Part shown: piece by piece, positions 1-14,299 of the stretch
Position numbering within the stretch: position 1 is the first letter of the stretch
Layout: each line of letters begins with the position of its first letter
DNA from: Chionis minor
Taxonomy: Eukaryota; Chordata; Aves; Charadriiformes; Chionididae
Length of the DNA: 64,000 nucleotides
NCBI GenBank assembly: GCA_013398295.1
Contig: VZSF01001203.1
Location: forward strand, 194,492-258,491
Direction of reading: 5' to 3'
Translations under genes and position numbers: made by a program
The notes under the pieces: model-generated
Seen by the model: only the letters and a program-made list of their open reading frames with translations
Database searches by the model: none
What the model was told of the DNA's origin: nothing

Positions 1-717
1 AGTAGTTGTTTCCTGACCTCAGAGAGAGCTGCTTGTGTGCTTTCAGATCTGTGTCCAATAATTGGTTCTACCTGGGGGGAAGAAAAGAATGAAACTACAC
101 AAACTGACTGAATGACCATTGAAGGGTGCTTCCAGAGTAATAGTTGGCTTCTAGTAATGCTCCCGTTCATGTGACATACTTTGAAATACCTTTTATGTTA
201 CCCAGGCATGTCTCCTACCATAAGCTTTTAAAAGGTCATTGTTGAAAAGGAGGAATATTAATTAGCTAGTGGGCTGAATCTTTAATTTTAGTGTTCATGT
301 TATGGTCAAAAATGTTAACGGACTATCAATAAATTAAAATGTGTGTGGAAGAGATTTAATTTTCTGAACTTTATTATCTACAGGTATACCAGACTACTAA
401 TAGCAAATTTTGCTCTTTAGTTACATTACTTAAATTCTTTTCCTGCAAATTAGGACTCTAGAATTGTCTTTAGTTTGAGTCTTGCCTGTGTACAAAATCT
501 GCTAAATCCAGCAGGTTAGTGCTTTTACCTTGAGCTGGCAGCCTCGGCAGGGGAGTCCATTCCAACTCCATTTAGTGCAACTCATCAGCTGCTAACACAA
601 TGCTTTTGTCCTGGAGAGCCATTCTAGAGCGCCTTTGGTTTTGTCCATTTTCACTTAGCCTAAACTGACTTGAATGGAGTGAACTTAATTATAATGTGAA
701 TGCTATGTCAAAGGAGT

Positions 718-744
<27 letters not shown>
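718..744. repeat. Poly(A) run, 27 A
   Basis: An uninterrupted run of 27 A. I see no retrocopy body or polyadenylation signal just left of it, so I treat it as a simple repeat. Confidence 0.9.
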
Positions 745-748
<4 letters not shown>

Positions 749-2244
749 ACAACCATAAGGAATAATGCTTATGGAAGGTTTAATGTGTGTATTTTAAAAG
801 GGATGTTTGATCAATCCTTTGAATGACATTCTTATGTTGCTCCTCTAAAGTTAATAAACTCCAAGATAAGTAGAAATAAGGGCATTTGAAAAATCTTTTT
901 TCCTTTATGTAATTTGTTTGTATTTACACTTCACATAGCTTGATTGGCAAAACCAGTTTTGTGGTGTTTTTTTTTCACATCCTAGCTGTATAACCTGTTT
1001 CACTTGCTTACTCTCTTTGGTATTATTTGTGAATTCCTTCTGCTGTAGTGAAAATGGTAGAATGAAGGCTACAAACAACCTCTTTAACTCATGCTACAAA
1101 TACCGAGCTTAAGGAAAAGTATTGAGAAATTGCCTTCCACCTCTTTTGCAGTGTGTTGTTCCTGCTGAATTGACAGAGAACAGGAATCAAGAGGGGCTGG
1201 CATCTTACGCTCCAGTACACTCTTCAAGGGTGGTCAGCTGGCTGGAGGGGTACTGTCTTTCTGCATCCCTGTACAGTAGAGCCTGAACTGAGCCAGGGGT
1301 TCCACCATGTCTGTACCAAGATGGAGAGCAGGCTGTGCTCTTCCAGTGTTGGACTGGTGTGGGACAAGAGAGCAGGTTTGATGCAAGGGGCAAAGCTGCA
1401 AGGACCTGGGTTGGGGTGGCAAGAAGCAGATTTCCCTCTTTGTGCCAGTCACACAAGGACCGGCTATTCTGGTGACACTTTGAATGAATCAGCTTTATGG
1501 AACCTTTAGCTCACCATGCTGGTAGGAAGTGGGTGCTATGAAACACCTGCTGGGGACTAAGATGAAAAGTTTGGAGGTAAGCTGGGGAGAGGATTGGCTA
1601 GACTGTGAAAGGGATGTCTAATAGCAGCTGAGGGCTTAAAAAGAAACATGTAACTGTACTTTTCTAAAACTATCAGATAAGAGGATGGTTTGGCTTGTAC
1701 TCATTTGGCAGGTTAGAGATGGAAGTTAATATGAAAGCATTCATGGAGAGGGGCAACCACAGACTCTTTAGAAGGGGTTAGTGCTTACAGAAGAGAAGAA
1801 GGTAGGACTTCAAAAAATCAAAGCTGGAAAACTGCTACAGTAGGGAAATCTGTACCTGAAATACATTCCAAATACAGCTTAGCACATGTATCTATTTTGG
1901 ATTTCTCTTCTGCGGGAGAAGGCAAGATACATAGTCAGAATAAGCATCAGTAGCAGAGGTAGAGTTTCTCATTGGGCCCTTATTTTCCATCGTGTTTTAA
2001 CTTCCTCTTTCTGTACATCATGTACCTAAAATGTTCAGGAATGGAAAATATTGGAGTGAGCTCCATTACAGGTGGGTTAGTGCCTTTCTGGGTAGCCAGT
2101 AGATGTCATCACAAGACTGAGCCTCTTTGTGCTGGAGCTGTGCAGAACCCTTCCCTAATCCTTTACACCCTTGCCAGCTCATGGCTGGCAGAAACTACAT
2201 TGCAGCACTTCAGTGTGTATTTTCTGGCTGGCAGTGCCTGTAGG

Positions 2245-3006
2245 TTAACAGAGTGGTTCAAAGTCTAAGTCATCGTACAGAGGAAGTGCCACTGGCTGAG
2301 ACGCCTTTCCGATGAAGAACTGGTTCTCCTTGAGCTCTGCTGGCAGCACACAAGGAGTATTTGAAAGACTGTTTTCAACTGAGGAAGGTAACAATGATAC
2401 CTGTGGGAACTGGGAAATAGTAATGACAATGTACTGAATAACATAGGGGTTCACTAGTGTCTTATAGGCAAGGCTCCAGATATTCCATACACCCACAGCT
2501 GCAGAATCAGCCTGTATCTTCCACTTCAGAATGGGAAGGTATGAGCTGCAAAAACACCCAGTGTTAACCTAATTTTGTCGTTGCTGAATAGCAATAAGAA
2601 ATTTACCATTGATCTTATCACCAAAAAATAAAATAAAATCCTTTCCCGAAATGCTAATTTTAAAAACATGTTCCCAGTCCTTAGAATGAAGAAAAGTGTT
2701 TTTAAGAATGGGTTGCCTAAATGGATATGTCTTGCAATAGTGCAAGTAAGGTAAATCCATGAGGTAGCCTTCTGGGCTCTTCACAACGATGCAGGTTTTC
2801 CATAGGTCCCAAATCATACCTGCTGACCTGTACTGATGTCTGGTTTCCATAACCATCTTAAATTGCACTACATGCCAGTGTTTAGGCATCTGAATTACAT
2901 CAATACAGTATTTTTTTCTTCTGGAATCTATAAGCATGCTGTAGCAGTTAGCGTATGTATGACCTTCCCTATATATGTATCTCAGTAAGTTAACACGGAG
3001 ACCCTC
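2245..3006 (-). pseudogene. Unidentified degraded reading frame, minus strand
   Basis: Read on the minus strand from 3006 down to 2245, one frame stays open for 253 codons apart from a single TAG at 2569-2571, and ends in TAA. At this base composition about one codon in 16-20 would be a stop, so roughly 13-15 were expected. The translation looks protein-like, with seven tryptophans and blocks such as QYRSAGMIWDLWKTCIVVKS, DWEHVFKISISGKDF, WKIQADSAAVGVWNIWSLAY and LPLYDDLDFEPLC. A possible acceptor (GTGTTTTTGCAG, minus strand) sits just after the stop. I recognise no family, see no membrane segment, and cannot tell a dead gene, a retrocopy, a transposon fragment or chance apart. Upstream of 3006 the frame is closed by TGA. 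Confidence 0.3.
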
Positions 3007-6000
3007 TCACACAACCATCAGAGAAGCAGCTGTAGTGGTTTACAATATTATTGTCCTTCAGCTGTTCATTACTAAACCTCTGCTAAAGTCTGCAACGGTA
3101 CGGAAGAGACAGCAGAACTCTTATCTTTCTCTGCTTCAGCATAATGCCATCTGAGTTACCTTAACTTTCTGATGAAGGGTATTTAAAATAAGCTGGTTAA
3201 TTTCTGCTGGAGTAAATGAGAGAGGCTCACGAGATCTATTCATTTACATGGTTAGAGGGATGACAGCCTCCAGTAGAGGAGCAGAAACAAGCAGCCAAGA
3301 TATATTGGCTTCTAATACCACCTCATTCGTTTCTTGGGCGAATGTCTGGCTGCAGCCTAAAACTACATATAACAACTGAAATAGCTGTAGGGATATAGCT
3401 AATCTCCTTCATATGCTCACTCCAGTGTTTTACAGTATTGCCCCTATCCAAGACTAACAGGACACCAAAATCTCTGCCTTGCCATTTGCTCATCTCTCAG
3501 CATTCCCAGCTGCCCCTGTCTGATAAATACATGTGTACTGGAGTGTTACTTCAGTGCCCTGAAACAAAAAATGCAGAAGCAACATTAAATACTCTGTATT
3601 TTGAATCATAGCCTTATAAAACAGGAATTGTATTGATTCTCACCAGAGTTTACCTGAACTCAAGAACACCTTCTGGCTTTTGACATGTAGCTGCCTCTGC
3701 TGTGGAAGTTCCACCTGCCTGTAGTAATTCGGGACCTGTCTACAGCATCTGAGTTCAGTTTCCCTTGGAGCGGGCAACGTTTTGCTGACTGACATTTGCC
3801 CATGACGAGTCTCATGAAAAGCAGCAGGGCCTGTGGAGAGCTGCCAGAGAGATTCTGGCTCAGAGAAAGAGAGAATAGCCTCTGATAAGCTTTCTGATGT
3901 GAATGCTTACCTGGCCAGCTTTGCCAGCTATGGGGAGGGCAGGCAGGAACCGCCTGCTCTTCATGTTCATTTTGTACTTCTCTGCTCCATAGTGCCAGTT
4001 GTTCCCTTCACAAGAGGGAAGGGCTTAAAGGGTATCCGCTCCACAGTAGTGAAATGACTGTTAGTGTGCTGCTTGTGTTATCTGAGGCAGTCTCAGAATG
4101 GGCTAAGACTAGTGTTGCACTAAGGACAATTTAGCAAGAGGAAGGAAAATATCCTGGTAGGAAGAGACTATCAGCTGCGAAGGGGAACTCATTATAGTAG
4201 TAGAGAGTACTGCTTGTACAAATGCTGCAATAAGACACAAACTTACTGGTTACTTACTGTAAATTGCTTCCACAGTGCTCTTTCTTCCAGATTTTTTAGG
4301 CTGCTTGATAATACCCCACTGCCAATAAGTCTTTCTCATGTATAAAAGGAAATGTTTTGTGTCATAAGGCCTCTGGACTTTTTTTGCAGGGACTTCATTG
4401 TTATTACTAGAGACCAATTTTGACATCATTACTGAAGTTTTGCAAAGTCCACATTGATTTCAGTGCCAGACTTGACTATTTGGTAAGGACTTTGGTCCTA
4501 AATGTACAAATATAACCAACAAATGTCTTGAAAGTGCAGGTTGTTGCTATTGAAACTGTCACTTTGAGAAATGTGATAAGATTACAAGGTCATTCATGAC
4601 AGATGCTTTGTTAAATGAAAACATATGTGACACAATAAAGCATCCAGCATAAAGTTTGTCAGTTTGTTCAGCGTGTAAAACTGCTTCATGACCATTTTGA
4701 AAGACACACAGTATTTGCACACTGTATTTAGTTTCACTCATCAATCAAATCAAGTCAACTGGTCTCTTTCTTTCCCTTATTTTATGCCTGCAGTTGGATA
4801 AGGAGTACACAGATGTTGCTTGTGGTAAAGTCATGCAACTGTCAGCACAAGGCGAGTTAGAGTGGAGAATGCAGACTGCATTTTAGGATCAGTTTTCTGG
4901 CTGAGGATTAATGTTATAATCTACTATTAAGTAGGGATGGGTATCTGAAAGTTTTACTGATTACATGATTTTGAAAACCCATCAAGAGCATTAAAAGGAT
5001 TTACATCTGAGCAGATGTCCAATATGGTATTCAGCTGACTTGAATTAAGAATGGAGGAATTGATAAAACTACAGAAATGTATTCTGGACTAGCAAACAGC
5101 TTGAAAACCCCAGATGCCTAATAGAAAGTGTATGCGGAAACTTGTGGAGCTTCATGTTTGAGGCTGAGTTTATTGATAGCTCTCTGCGCTGTCAGTATTA
5201 TTTTACATTCAGATTTCTTGTTTATTGAAAATCAAAGTTAACAGTTACAGGGTTTATTGTAATGTTAGGTTTAGGAAGCCGGCTTGATGGATAAACTGTC
5301 AACTTCATTTACTTAAGATGTGAGCTTGTGGAGATGGCAAAGAGAATGTGTTCCTGATAAAGCAGAGAGCTGTGCACTGGGACAGGAAAACAGTCCTACA
5401 GAACATGTCGGGGCATGAGTAATGGCGAGGCTATTCTCTTCTGTGTTGGTTCATACTGCACTTCCCCCACCCTCTTCCTATAGTATCCAAACACGTTTCA
5501 GTAGTACATGAACAAACACGATTAGCATCTGTCACAAAATAGTCTTTCTTTCATCCTCTCCTTGGGGCACAATTGTGTGTGTAGTGTAACCTAGCACTCT
5601 TTTTTTTTTTCAATGTGTATGTTACATGTTTGTTAAAGAGAAATCAAAGATGTGCACTCTGACTCAAATTGGAGGATTTGTGATGGTTCTTCATTCCCAG
5701 TGAGTTCATTTCACAGACTCAGACCAGCTCCCAAGCAAGCTGTGTTTCCTGCACAGACAGGCTTTACCTTTGTGAGGAAAATACCTCTTATGCCTGAGGA
5801 GTATTAACTAGCCAGTTGAACTGGAGCTTTAAGCAGTGTTTTAAATATGCTCGGTCCAGAATGATAAGCCCCTTGAAGGTAATGAATGTGGGGTTTTTTG
5901 TTTAAATTTAAGTCAAAGTTCAAAGGCAAGTCATCAAAACACTGTTTAACGTAAAGACTGGATGGACCCTTAAAAGTCTGTGTTGGTCAGATGAATGGGA

Positions 6001-6172
6001 GTGTTTGGTACCATTTGGCATTCTCTCTGGGCTGAAGGCAACATGTTAAAGATGGATCACATCACTGTAACCATGACAGAAGTGGTAAAAACAAGTATAA
6101 CCATTTCTTCTGCAAGTACTGATAAAAGCAATGCCTTGTTCAGTGACATAATCCCTCCTTTTGCCTTCAAAC

Positions 6173-7522
6173 ATAGAATCATAAAATCATTTGGGTTGGA
6201 AAAGACCTGTAAGATCATTGAGTACAACTGTAAAAGTAGCCCTGCCAAGTCCACCACTAAACCATGTCCCTAAGCACCACATCCACATGTCTTTTAAATA
6301 CCTCCAGGGATGGCGGTTCAACCACTTCCCAGGGCAGCCTGTTCCAATGCCTGATGACCCTTTCCGTGAAGAAATTTTTCCTAATATCCAATCTAAACCT
6401 CCCCTGGCACATCTTGAGGCCACTTCTTGTCCTATCACTTGTTACTTGGGATAAGAGACTGACCCCCAACTCTCTACAGGCTCCTCTCAGGTAGTTGTAG
6501 AGAGCGATAACGTCTCCACGCAGCCTCCTTTTCTCCAGGCTAAACAACCCCAGTTCCCTCAGCTGCTCCTCAATAAGACTTGTTCTCTAGACTCTTCACC
6601 AGCTTCGTTGCCCTTCTCTGGACACGCTCCAGCCCCTCGATGTCTTTCTTGTAGTGAGGGGCCCAAAACTAAACACAGTATTTGAGGTGGGGCCTCACCA
6701 GTGCTGAGTATAGGGGGACAATCACTTCCCTGCTCCTGCTGGCCACACTATTTCTGACACAAGCCAGGATGCTGTTGGCCTTCTTGGCCACCTGGGCACA
6801 CTGCTGGCTCATGTTCTGCTGGCTGTCAACCAACACCCCCAGGTCCTTTTCCACCGGGCGGCTTTCCAGCCACTCTTCCCCAAGCCTTTAGCGCTGTATG
6901 GGGTTGTTGTGACCCAAGTGCAGGACCCAGCACTTGGCCTTGTTGAAACTCATGCCGTTGGCCATGGCCCATCGATTCAGCCTGTCCACATCCCTCTGTA
7001 GAGCCTTCCTACCCTCAAGCAGATCAACACTCCTGCCCAACTTGGTGTCGTCTGCAAAGTCACTGAGGGTGCACTCGATCTCCTCGTCCAGGTTGTTGAG
7101 AAAGATATTAAACAGAACTGACCCCAATACTGAGGCCTGGGGAACACCACTCGTGACCTGCTGCCAACTGGATTTAACTCCATTCACCACCGCTCTTTGG
7201 GCCCAGCCATCCAGCCAGTTTTTGACCCAGCGGAGAGTGCACTCATCCAAGCCATGAGCAGCCAGTTTCTCCAGGAGAATGCTGTGGAAAATGGTGTCAA
7301 AGGCTTTAGTAAAGTCCAGGTAAACAACATCCACAGCCATTCACTTGTCCACTAAGTGGGTCACCTTGTCATAGAAGAAGATCAGGTTAGTCAAGCAAGA
7401 CCTGCCTTTCATAAACCCGTGCTAACTGGGCCTGGTCACCTGGTTGTGCTGTATATGCCATGTGATAGCATTCAAAATTGTCTGCTTCATAACCTTCCCT
7501 GGCACTGAGGTCAGACTGATGG
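6173..7522 (-). mobile_element. CR1 non-LTR retrotransposon, 5'-truncated, copy 1
   Basis: About 1.35 kb of CR1 in minus orientation: its 3' end (ATAGAATCAT on the + strand) is at 6173 and the truncated 5' end is near 7522. It encodes the last part of the reverse transcriptase: [13 protein letters not shown] (motif A), FADDTKL (catalytic motif C) and [11 protein letters not shown], then the C-terminal region with KDLGVLVDS and the terminal [14 protein letters not shown] and [17 protein letters not shown]. The frame is broken by a TGA upstream of motif A, a TAG after LKYCV and a one-base frameshift further on, so it is dead. It pairs with the inverted copy at 17300-18390. Confidence 0.95.
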
Positions 7523-9412
7523 TCCAGACAATCCAAGTTGTTTCTGAAAAAAACTATTCTTGATACATCAATTCTAACCAAAATTAAGCCTTCTGTGCCT
7601 AAATTACCAGCTTGACTGCTCTTGTTTGTAAAGACTGATATCCACAAAATTAAGAAGGATGACATTAGATTGCTGTCTACTCATTGAACATACAAGGACA
7701 GCTATTTTGTACATGCAATCTGTTATTAAAAAGCAGATGTTCAGTAACATGAACCAGATTTAAAAGTATACTGAAGAGCATTTCAACAGAAAGCTTTTCA
7801 TTTCTGTTAGCCAATTGCAGTTTTGAGAGAAATCTGTTGTATTGTGCATATGTAGAGTCTGCTTTAGTGGTGACAGACAACCCGCAGAAAAAAGATAAAA
7901 GTGTTTTTTCTTTTGTCATCTGTTGATATCTAGTGGCAACAGGGATGCTACTGGAGAGAAAATGTCATATTTCCTAATTGTGAAAGAACAAACATTTTAG
8001 CTAGCTGCTAACCCTACTGTTCCATTTACCCAATAACTGACATATCACTACATTGCTTTTGCATCTTCATGTTTCTTACCTATTAGTCAGTCAGTGATTA
8101 AAAAAAAAAAAAAGTTAGAGCTATTTTGCAGTTGCCAGATTGACTGAATTGTATGAGCCACAATTAAGCCTTTTCCCCTCATTTTTCAAAAGAACACTTG
8201 CTAGCAATGTTTGGAAATATAAAATTGTGGCTCCCCATCTGTTCAACAAGTGTTTTTCACCTTCTGAATGTTTGGAACAGTAGCTGAGGGAGACATTTCC
8301 CTTACTCTTATTAAGACTGAAATAAAGACAGGACAGTAACTGTGTTTTTTAATTAAAACTAAAACTACTTACGTGCTTCCAAACTCTACCATGGCAATAA
8401 CCTGCAATCAGTTTTTTCTGTTGAGTTTATTCTTAGTACAAATGTATAGGTCAAAAACCTAGTGGCTGGGTTGTGGGGATTTTTTTAATGGTATTATGCT
8501 CACATGAAAAAAAGCTTAATGGGAAATTGTGAAGTTTGCTTTATACTTTTGAGAGAAGTTTGGGTTTTATGTTTTTTTTTTCTTTTCCAATAATGCACAC
8601 TATACGAATAGATACTCTTAAAAGTATCTATATATGAATTTTTCACTTCATGAAAAAAGTAAGCATTCCTATAGCCTGTATCCGGCCTCTAAGAAAAAAA
8701 AGAATAACTACTTATAGCAGTCAAGTTTAATCATCATGTGTTTGCTGTATGTTTGCTATATATGCACATACACAGTTTTCTTGGTATTTCCATATTAACT
8801 TTAAAAAAATCATCATAATTTCAGCAAAAAAAAATTGAGATTTTATGTTTGTGTGTCTGGCACACATTACAATCCAGGCTAATCTCATTCAATTCAGTCA
8901 CTGAAAGACTGAAAGTTAGTTATCTCCTACACTATCGCCTACACTAACTACCTGAGCTTTCTCAGTAAGATTCTTTAGGTGTTTGCAGAAATCAAGACAG
9001 TGTTCAAAGGAATAACAGCAGGCTAGTCTTGGAGACGCTTTTCTCTCTGTTGACAGCATGAGGATTGTTTCAGTTTAGATACCTAGGTTTTGGGCAACCA
9101 GACTTCTGTGAGATGCATCTCACCATCACTCATTTTTCATTTAGTTTTTTTTTATCTATAAAACAGCTCTGAATGCTATGCAACCTCGAGTCTTTTGGTC
9201 CTATCATTTGTAGCACTAGGGAAGTAAGATATCTCTTTTTTTGACTACATCTCTATAACCTGTTACTCTACTAATTTCCACTGCATTCAGCAATGTGACA
9301 CTAGAATGTTTTACAAGATTAAATTCTCGTAAGTAGTTAAGATTGAAGTGAAGATATGGCTGCCCTACTTTTTATGGATTTCAAAGACCTGATTCATTAG
9401 ATTAAGTGATTA

Positions 9413-9775
9413 AGAATCATAGAATGTTTTGGATTGGAAGAACCTTTAAAGATCTCCAAGGATGGAGACTCCATAACCTCTCCGGGCAACATGATCCACA
9501 GGTTGAACACCCTTACAATGAAGGAGTTTTTTCTTACGTATGAATGCATCTTGTAATTGAATTTTTCCCCATTATTTCTTGTCCTTTCACTGGACACCTA
9601 TGAGAAGGGACTGGCTCCCTCTCATTACACCTTCCCATCAGGTATTTATACGCATTGGTAAGTTTCCCACCTGAGCCTTCTCTTCTCCAGGCTGAACAAC
9701 GCCATCTCTCTCAGCCTCTCCTTATACGTCAGATGCTCCAGTTCCTTCATTGTCTTTGTGGGTCTTCAATGGACT
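9413..9775 (-). mobile_element. CR1 3' fragment, old copy
   Basis: About 360 bp in minus orientation starting with AGAATCATAGAATG. The order of landmarks is that of a CR1 3' end: the GGATTGGAAGAACC tail, GGATGGAGACTCCATAACC, the AATTTTTCCCCATTA segment and CTTCTCTTCTCCAGGCTGAA. It is more diverged than copies 1 and 2, with several small deletions (for example before GGATGGAGACTCC), so it is probably older. It has no useful coding capacity: residual RKNSFIVRVFNLWIMLPGEV corresponds to the end of ORF2. Confidence 0.88.
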
Positions 9776-10957
9776 GTGAAATTCTGCTTGAAATTACATT
9801 AAACAAATTAGTAAGTGCTGATGAGAAAGCAAACTCAAGGCATGTTAATACTGCTAATCCCTGAAAGCACGTAATGTCACTACAGCAAAAAACTCCCACA
9901 ACTTCTTTGTACCTTTAGGTTAACACATATGTTGTCGATACTGATTTTAAAAGCTGTACTTTTCAGTTTTATATTGAGATCCTACTCACTTGACAGATAC
10001 GATGTTAGCTACATGAGACTACAGCACTTGGGCTGCTAGAAGCAAGGCTTTATCATTCTCCCTCCATCCTTGTTTGGGAGACATCTGAGATTCCTACTGT
10101 TGTACTCCCATCGCAAGTCTGTTGTATAAAACAATGCCCATTTGTGTGGTCTCACATTTGCCAAAAACAAGCAGAAATTTCCCCATTTACAATAGAAAGG
10201 GAACAAAAAGAAGCCTTTTTTAGAGTGGTTGGCCTTGTTAGCTAATTGTATTTTGTGTTTAATATTTGGATTTTTTTAATATAAACCAGAAAACATTTCA
10301 CAGGGTTTCTTGTGTTTAAAAACACAAATTAGTTTATTTTAGTATGTATGAAAGAAACCAAAAGCAAAAAATGGTACTGGAAGCTACTATGCACACTTCA
10401 TAAAATTTATCTGTAATTAGTGAATAGAGAAACTGATAAATACCTGCTAAAGGTCTTGCAACTAAAACAGCTAGTGACATGATAAAATAATAAAGTCTGT
10501 TGGTCTAGGTGTTGATTATTATGTTTCTCATACTGAGGCACTGGAATGCCATGCTGGGGCCCCTTATGTAGTGCATGAATAAATGTCCTTCAATTTTTAT
10601 TGCTGTCTTTTTTCATTCATGGACCTATTTTTCTGTCTGGAATGATTAGCATCATCACTGTGTGAAGATTGTACATATTTTAAAGATGGATTTTTGTATT
10701 CTCCTACTGTCACTGTGTAAGCAAGAAACAAGCCTTGCTTTATTATAGGCTCAGATTAATCTAAAAAACCAGTGAAATTGAGTCAGATCTGATGTTCTTT
10801 CCATACCCTCCATGACCTTTGTGCAAGAGAATATGGTGATTCTCTTGCATGCACTGTCATGTACTATTAAAACATCACCGCATTTGAAACGAACTTGAAC
10901 AAACATGAAATGCTGAGATAGTTTAATTGGTGCCAAAGGTTAATGTGAAGTTTATTT

Positions 10958-10972
10958 TGTGTGTGTGTGTGT
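10958..10972. repeat. Short (TG)n microsatellite
   Basis: About seven TG units followed by TGGTTACATTA. Too short to be strongly variable. Confidence 0.8.
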
Positions 10973-13900
10973 TGGTTACATTAACTGTAACACGACAAAG
11001 AGGAACAAAGAAAACTAAAGAACATACTGTTCAGATTCATCTTACTTAGAGTGGTTTCTTCACTGCTTTTGCTCTGATGTCTGTCACAGTCAGACAAATC
11101 TGTTTATTCTCTAATATGCAAGTAAACAATGAAAAAAGGATTTTCCAGCAAATAGCTGTTACTGGCTCAATCATTCACATAGTTATCTATATGAATAGTT
11201 TTACTATCCCTAAGAGTACTGGGCTGAAAAAAATCCCTCCTGTAAGTGTTTGCAGGGATAGTATGTATGGAAGGGGCACTCACTTGAAGCACTGCAGAAG
11301 GCAGCAGCTAATACACAGATCTTGATTTTCACAGGAGCCCCATAACCTTCATGTGTGATTCTTTTGTGAGCTCAAGATGTTGAATGTTTTACAGCCAACA
11401 GTGACACTCTTAACACATTTCTCAAGCTAATAGCGTCTGCCAAACCAGTAAAAAAGTGTATTTTTTTTATTTCCTAATACTCATCTCAATTTTTGTATTT
11501 AGCACATTGTTACATGCGATATACTATTAATCACAGAGTATTTTTTTTTTGCCTTATGCAAAACAAACAAACCAGGCTTCTATTCATTAAATTTCTTTTT
11601 TAAATCACACATTCACTTTAGAATTCATTATTGTGGGTGCTATACATGCTACATGTTTGTGTGTTGTGGGTAGGTATCTGTAGGTGTGTATGTAAAGCAT
11701 GAGTTTAAGGGAATTAATTTTTAAAGGGTTAGGGTTTTTTGGTGTGCTTTTCCTGTTGGGACATCAAATCTCTGTTTTGTGAGTGACTTCTTACCTTTAA
11801 AGTGGGTGGCTGGTAGGCTAAGGCAATTAGATGTAAGGTAGTGTTTCAAAAATGATCAAAAGGAACCAGTTGCAACATTTCAGAAAGCTTTGTCCTTCAG
11901 TCACATTAGTGTCCTGGCTGGTGGGTCTGATGGAGAGGAGCCTTAACAGAAAGCTTGGGTATCTGTAGGCTTTTGTTTTTCTTGGGAAGCATTGTAAGGC
12001 TGGAACCTTTATGACCTCTTTAAATGGTTGCCACAACAACTCCTGGCTTCTATCAGGAATCATTTTCATGTTGCTAAAAGTGATGTGATTTGCGTCCACA
12101 TCAAAGTGTGTTTTTCCTCGGTTACACTCTACATTAGGTATAAGACTCGGGCACGAAGTTGTTTCTTAGTGGAAATAACATGGCAAACCCACTTTTCAGA
12201 ACAATGGCCAGATTTACACTCTAACACACTGATTTATACCAGCAAGGAATGAGCATAAGGTCTTCGTTTTAGCATCAAGAGACAGCATTGCAGCCAAACA
12301 CAGCAGTCCTGCTCTCTCTCCACCCCGATACATGCCACCGTGCTGCTGCCTCCCTTACGCTGGCACAAGCATTCTGACCGCTGTGCCATGAACTCTGGGT
12401 CAGGGAAATCACCCAAATTAAAATGACATAATTGCTTTCCGCATTTAGTTCTACTATGGATCAGTTCCCTAGAGCAGTTCCTTACATGGCCACACAACCA
12501 CTTGTGCCAGCTCCAGGGAGGGGACAGAGAAGAGGCTGGGACTGAGAGCCCATGGGGGAACAGGGAGTTCCTGATTTCTTGGGCAGTGCTTAGTCTGTAC
12601 TTGCTGAATGCATGGATAAAGCCATGGCTCAGGGATGCATTTTCAGTCAGTTTAAGCCATTCTGAGACCAACACGAAAATCCATACTACCTCCTTCACTT
12701 CTCTGCTCTCAGTAACACATTCCTGTCCTACCCTGTTAGCGTATTGCTTCAGGCTGTCTGTTTGACACAGGCAAACATCCACATATTCATCTCAAAGATA
12801 CAGTGCCAAGAGGTAGGGCTTACAAACCTCTCTTCTGGCAGTAGAGTCAGCTGCCATGTAACATGAGATTTGTTTTTCAATCTGCATACTCCCCTCCCGG
12901 GAAAAAAGAAGGTTTAAAAGTTATGTGTGGGAGTTTGTGCTAGATAGAAGACGCACAAAGTTAGATGGCTAAATGCAGTTTTCTCAATGTGTCTAGTTGT
13001 CTAAGGTCCAGTTGTGATCCTTGAAGATAAGGATGGCACGGTTGGGAATTGCAAAACTTCAACTGATGCAGCTGTCTTCTTTAGGATGAGCTGAATAGCT
13101 CTCAAGACGCCATTGGGCAGGATTCAGTTCCCTCAATGTAGGACTGAGCACAGTGTGAGGGGCTCCAGCCAACCTGCCTGACCTCTGTCCAACCCTGCAG
13201 AAAGGCATGGATTTCCTGTCAATCCTGTGTTATATTTGCCAGCCCTCTGCAGATATCCCAGATATCTTAAAGCATCTCAAATGGCCCTGAATACCTATCT
13301 TTAGGCAACAGAATCCTAATCCGCTGACTAGACTTTCAGTGGCTATAATGGATGCTGGGGATAACTATCTTAGGATACAGACATCTACAGTGTCCAAAGT
13401 TAGGTGAAACAAATCCCAATAAAGGCTTTTAAAAAAACCCTGTGTAATGTAGCATGAGCATAATACGATGCAGTAATGTGTCCCTACATAGAGTGTCCTG
13501 GAGAGAAAGTGGAAGAAAGCTTCCAGCTGCTGCTGGCAAGAACAGTAAAGGAACTGCAATTACTAGAGCAGCAGATCTGCAGCCTAGATCATTTGTAAAA
13601 GGACAAGGATTTGGGCTGTGGCTACAACTGCAAGCTATCTATACTCACCCAGCAAAGCCCTCTGTGGCGAGGCGTAAGTGTTGTCATTTCACTAAAGGGT
13701 TATGTGAGTATGTAAGTTCACTGGAGAGAACACATAAAGGAATGCCATAGGCACAGAAAAGAGTTTTCTGCTTGGCATAACCATCACATTTTTTGCCAGA
13801 ACATTGCTCTCCACAATCTCTTTACTTACTGGGGTATTCCTAGTGAGTCAAGCAGTGCAGAACCAGCAGGGGCTTAATAGTGTCCGGCCCAAAGGCTTGA

Positions 13901-14299
13901 CATTCTCCAGGTGATAGTCTGAGCACGGGGAGATGACAGCTCAGTGTGTTACAGCAACTTAATCTGCATTATTGAAGGTAGGATTCTCTGTGTGAGAGAA
14001 CATTCCTGTGTTGGGAAGGGAACAGTCTACCTTTTTCACTCAGGAATGGTGTGCTCAGTCTTGATTTACTGGCAGAATGGGAAGTTTTAATTGTGTGTCT
14101 TGGGAAACTGTATAAACTGATTTCTCTTGTGTGGGCTGTGGGAGTCTGCTGCAGTTCCACATCAGGTTCATGGGGAATCACTCTTGCAATAGCTCCCTAT
14201 AGGGATTGTAGTGGGAGGCAGGTAGAATTAAACCATTAATACATAAGACATAACTCTGGAGATCTGCAGTATATTTCACTTCGCTTCATACAATGAATT

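Noticed and set aside
718..744. Poly(A) run as the tail of a processed retrocopy
   Set aside because: No coding remnant or polyadenylation signal is visible directly upstream, so a simple repeat is the plainer reading.
6682..6891. 69-codon plus-strand frame, with an identical protein at 17672-17881 on the minus strand
   Set aside because: Both are the antisense strand of the two CR1 copies; the identity reflects the shared retrotransposon block and not a conserved gene.
12234..12782. 182-codon minus-strand frame, the longest non-repeat open frame upstream of FREM2
   Set aside because: It lies in a locally GC-richer stretch with few stops, the translation is cysteine-rich with no domain pattern, and the opposite strand is also open over part of it. 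I consider it chance, though a protein search would settle it.
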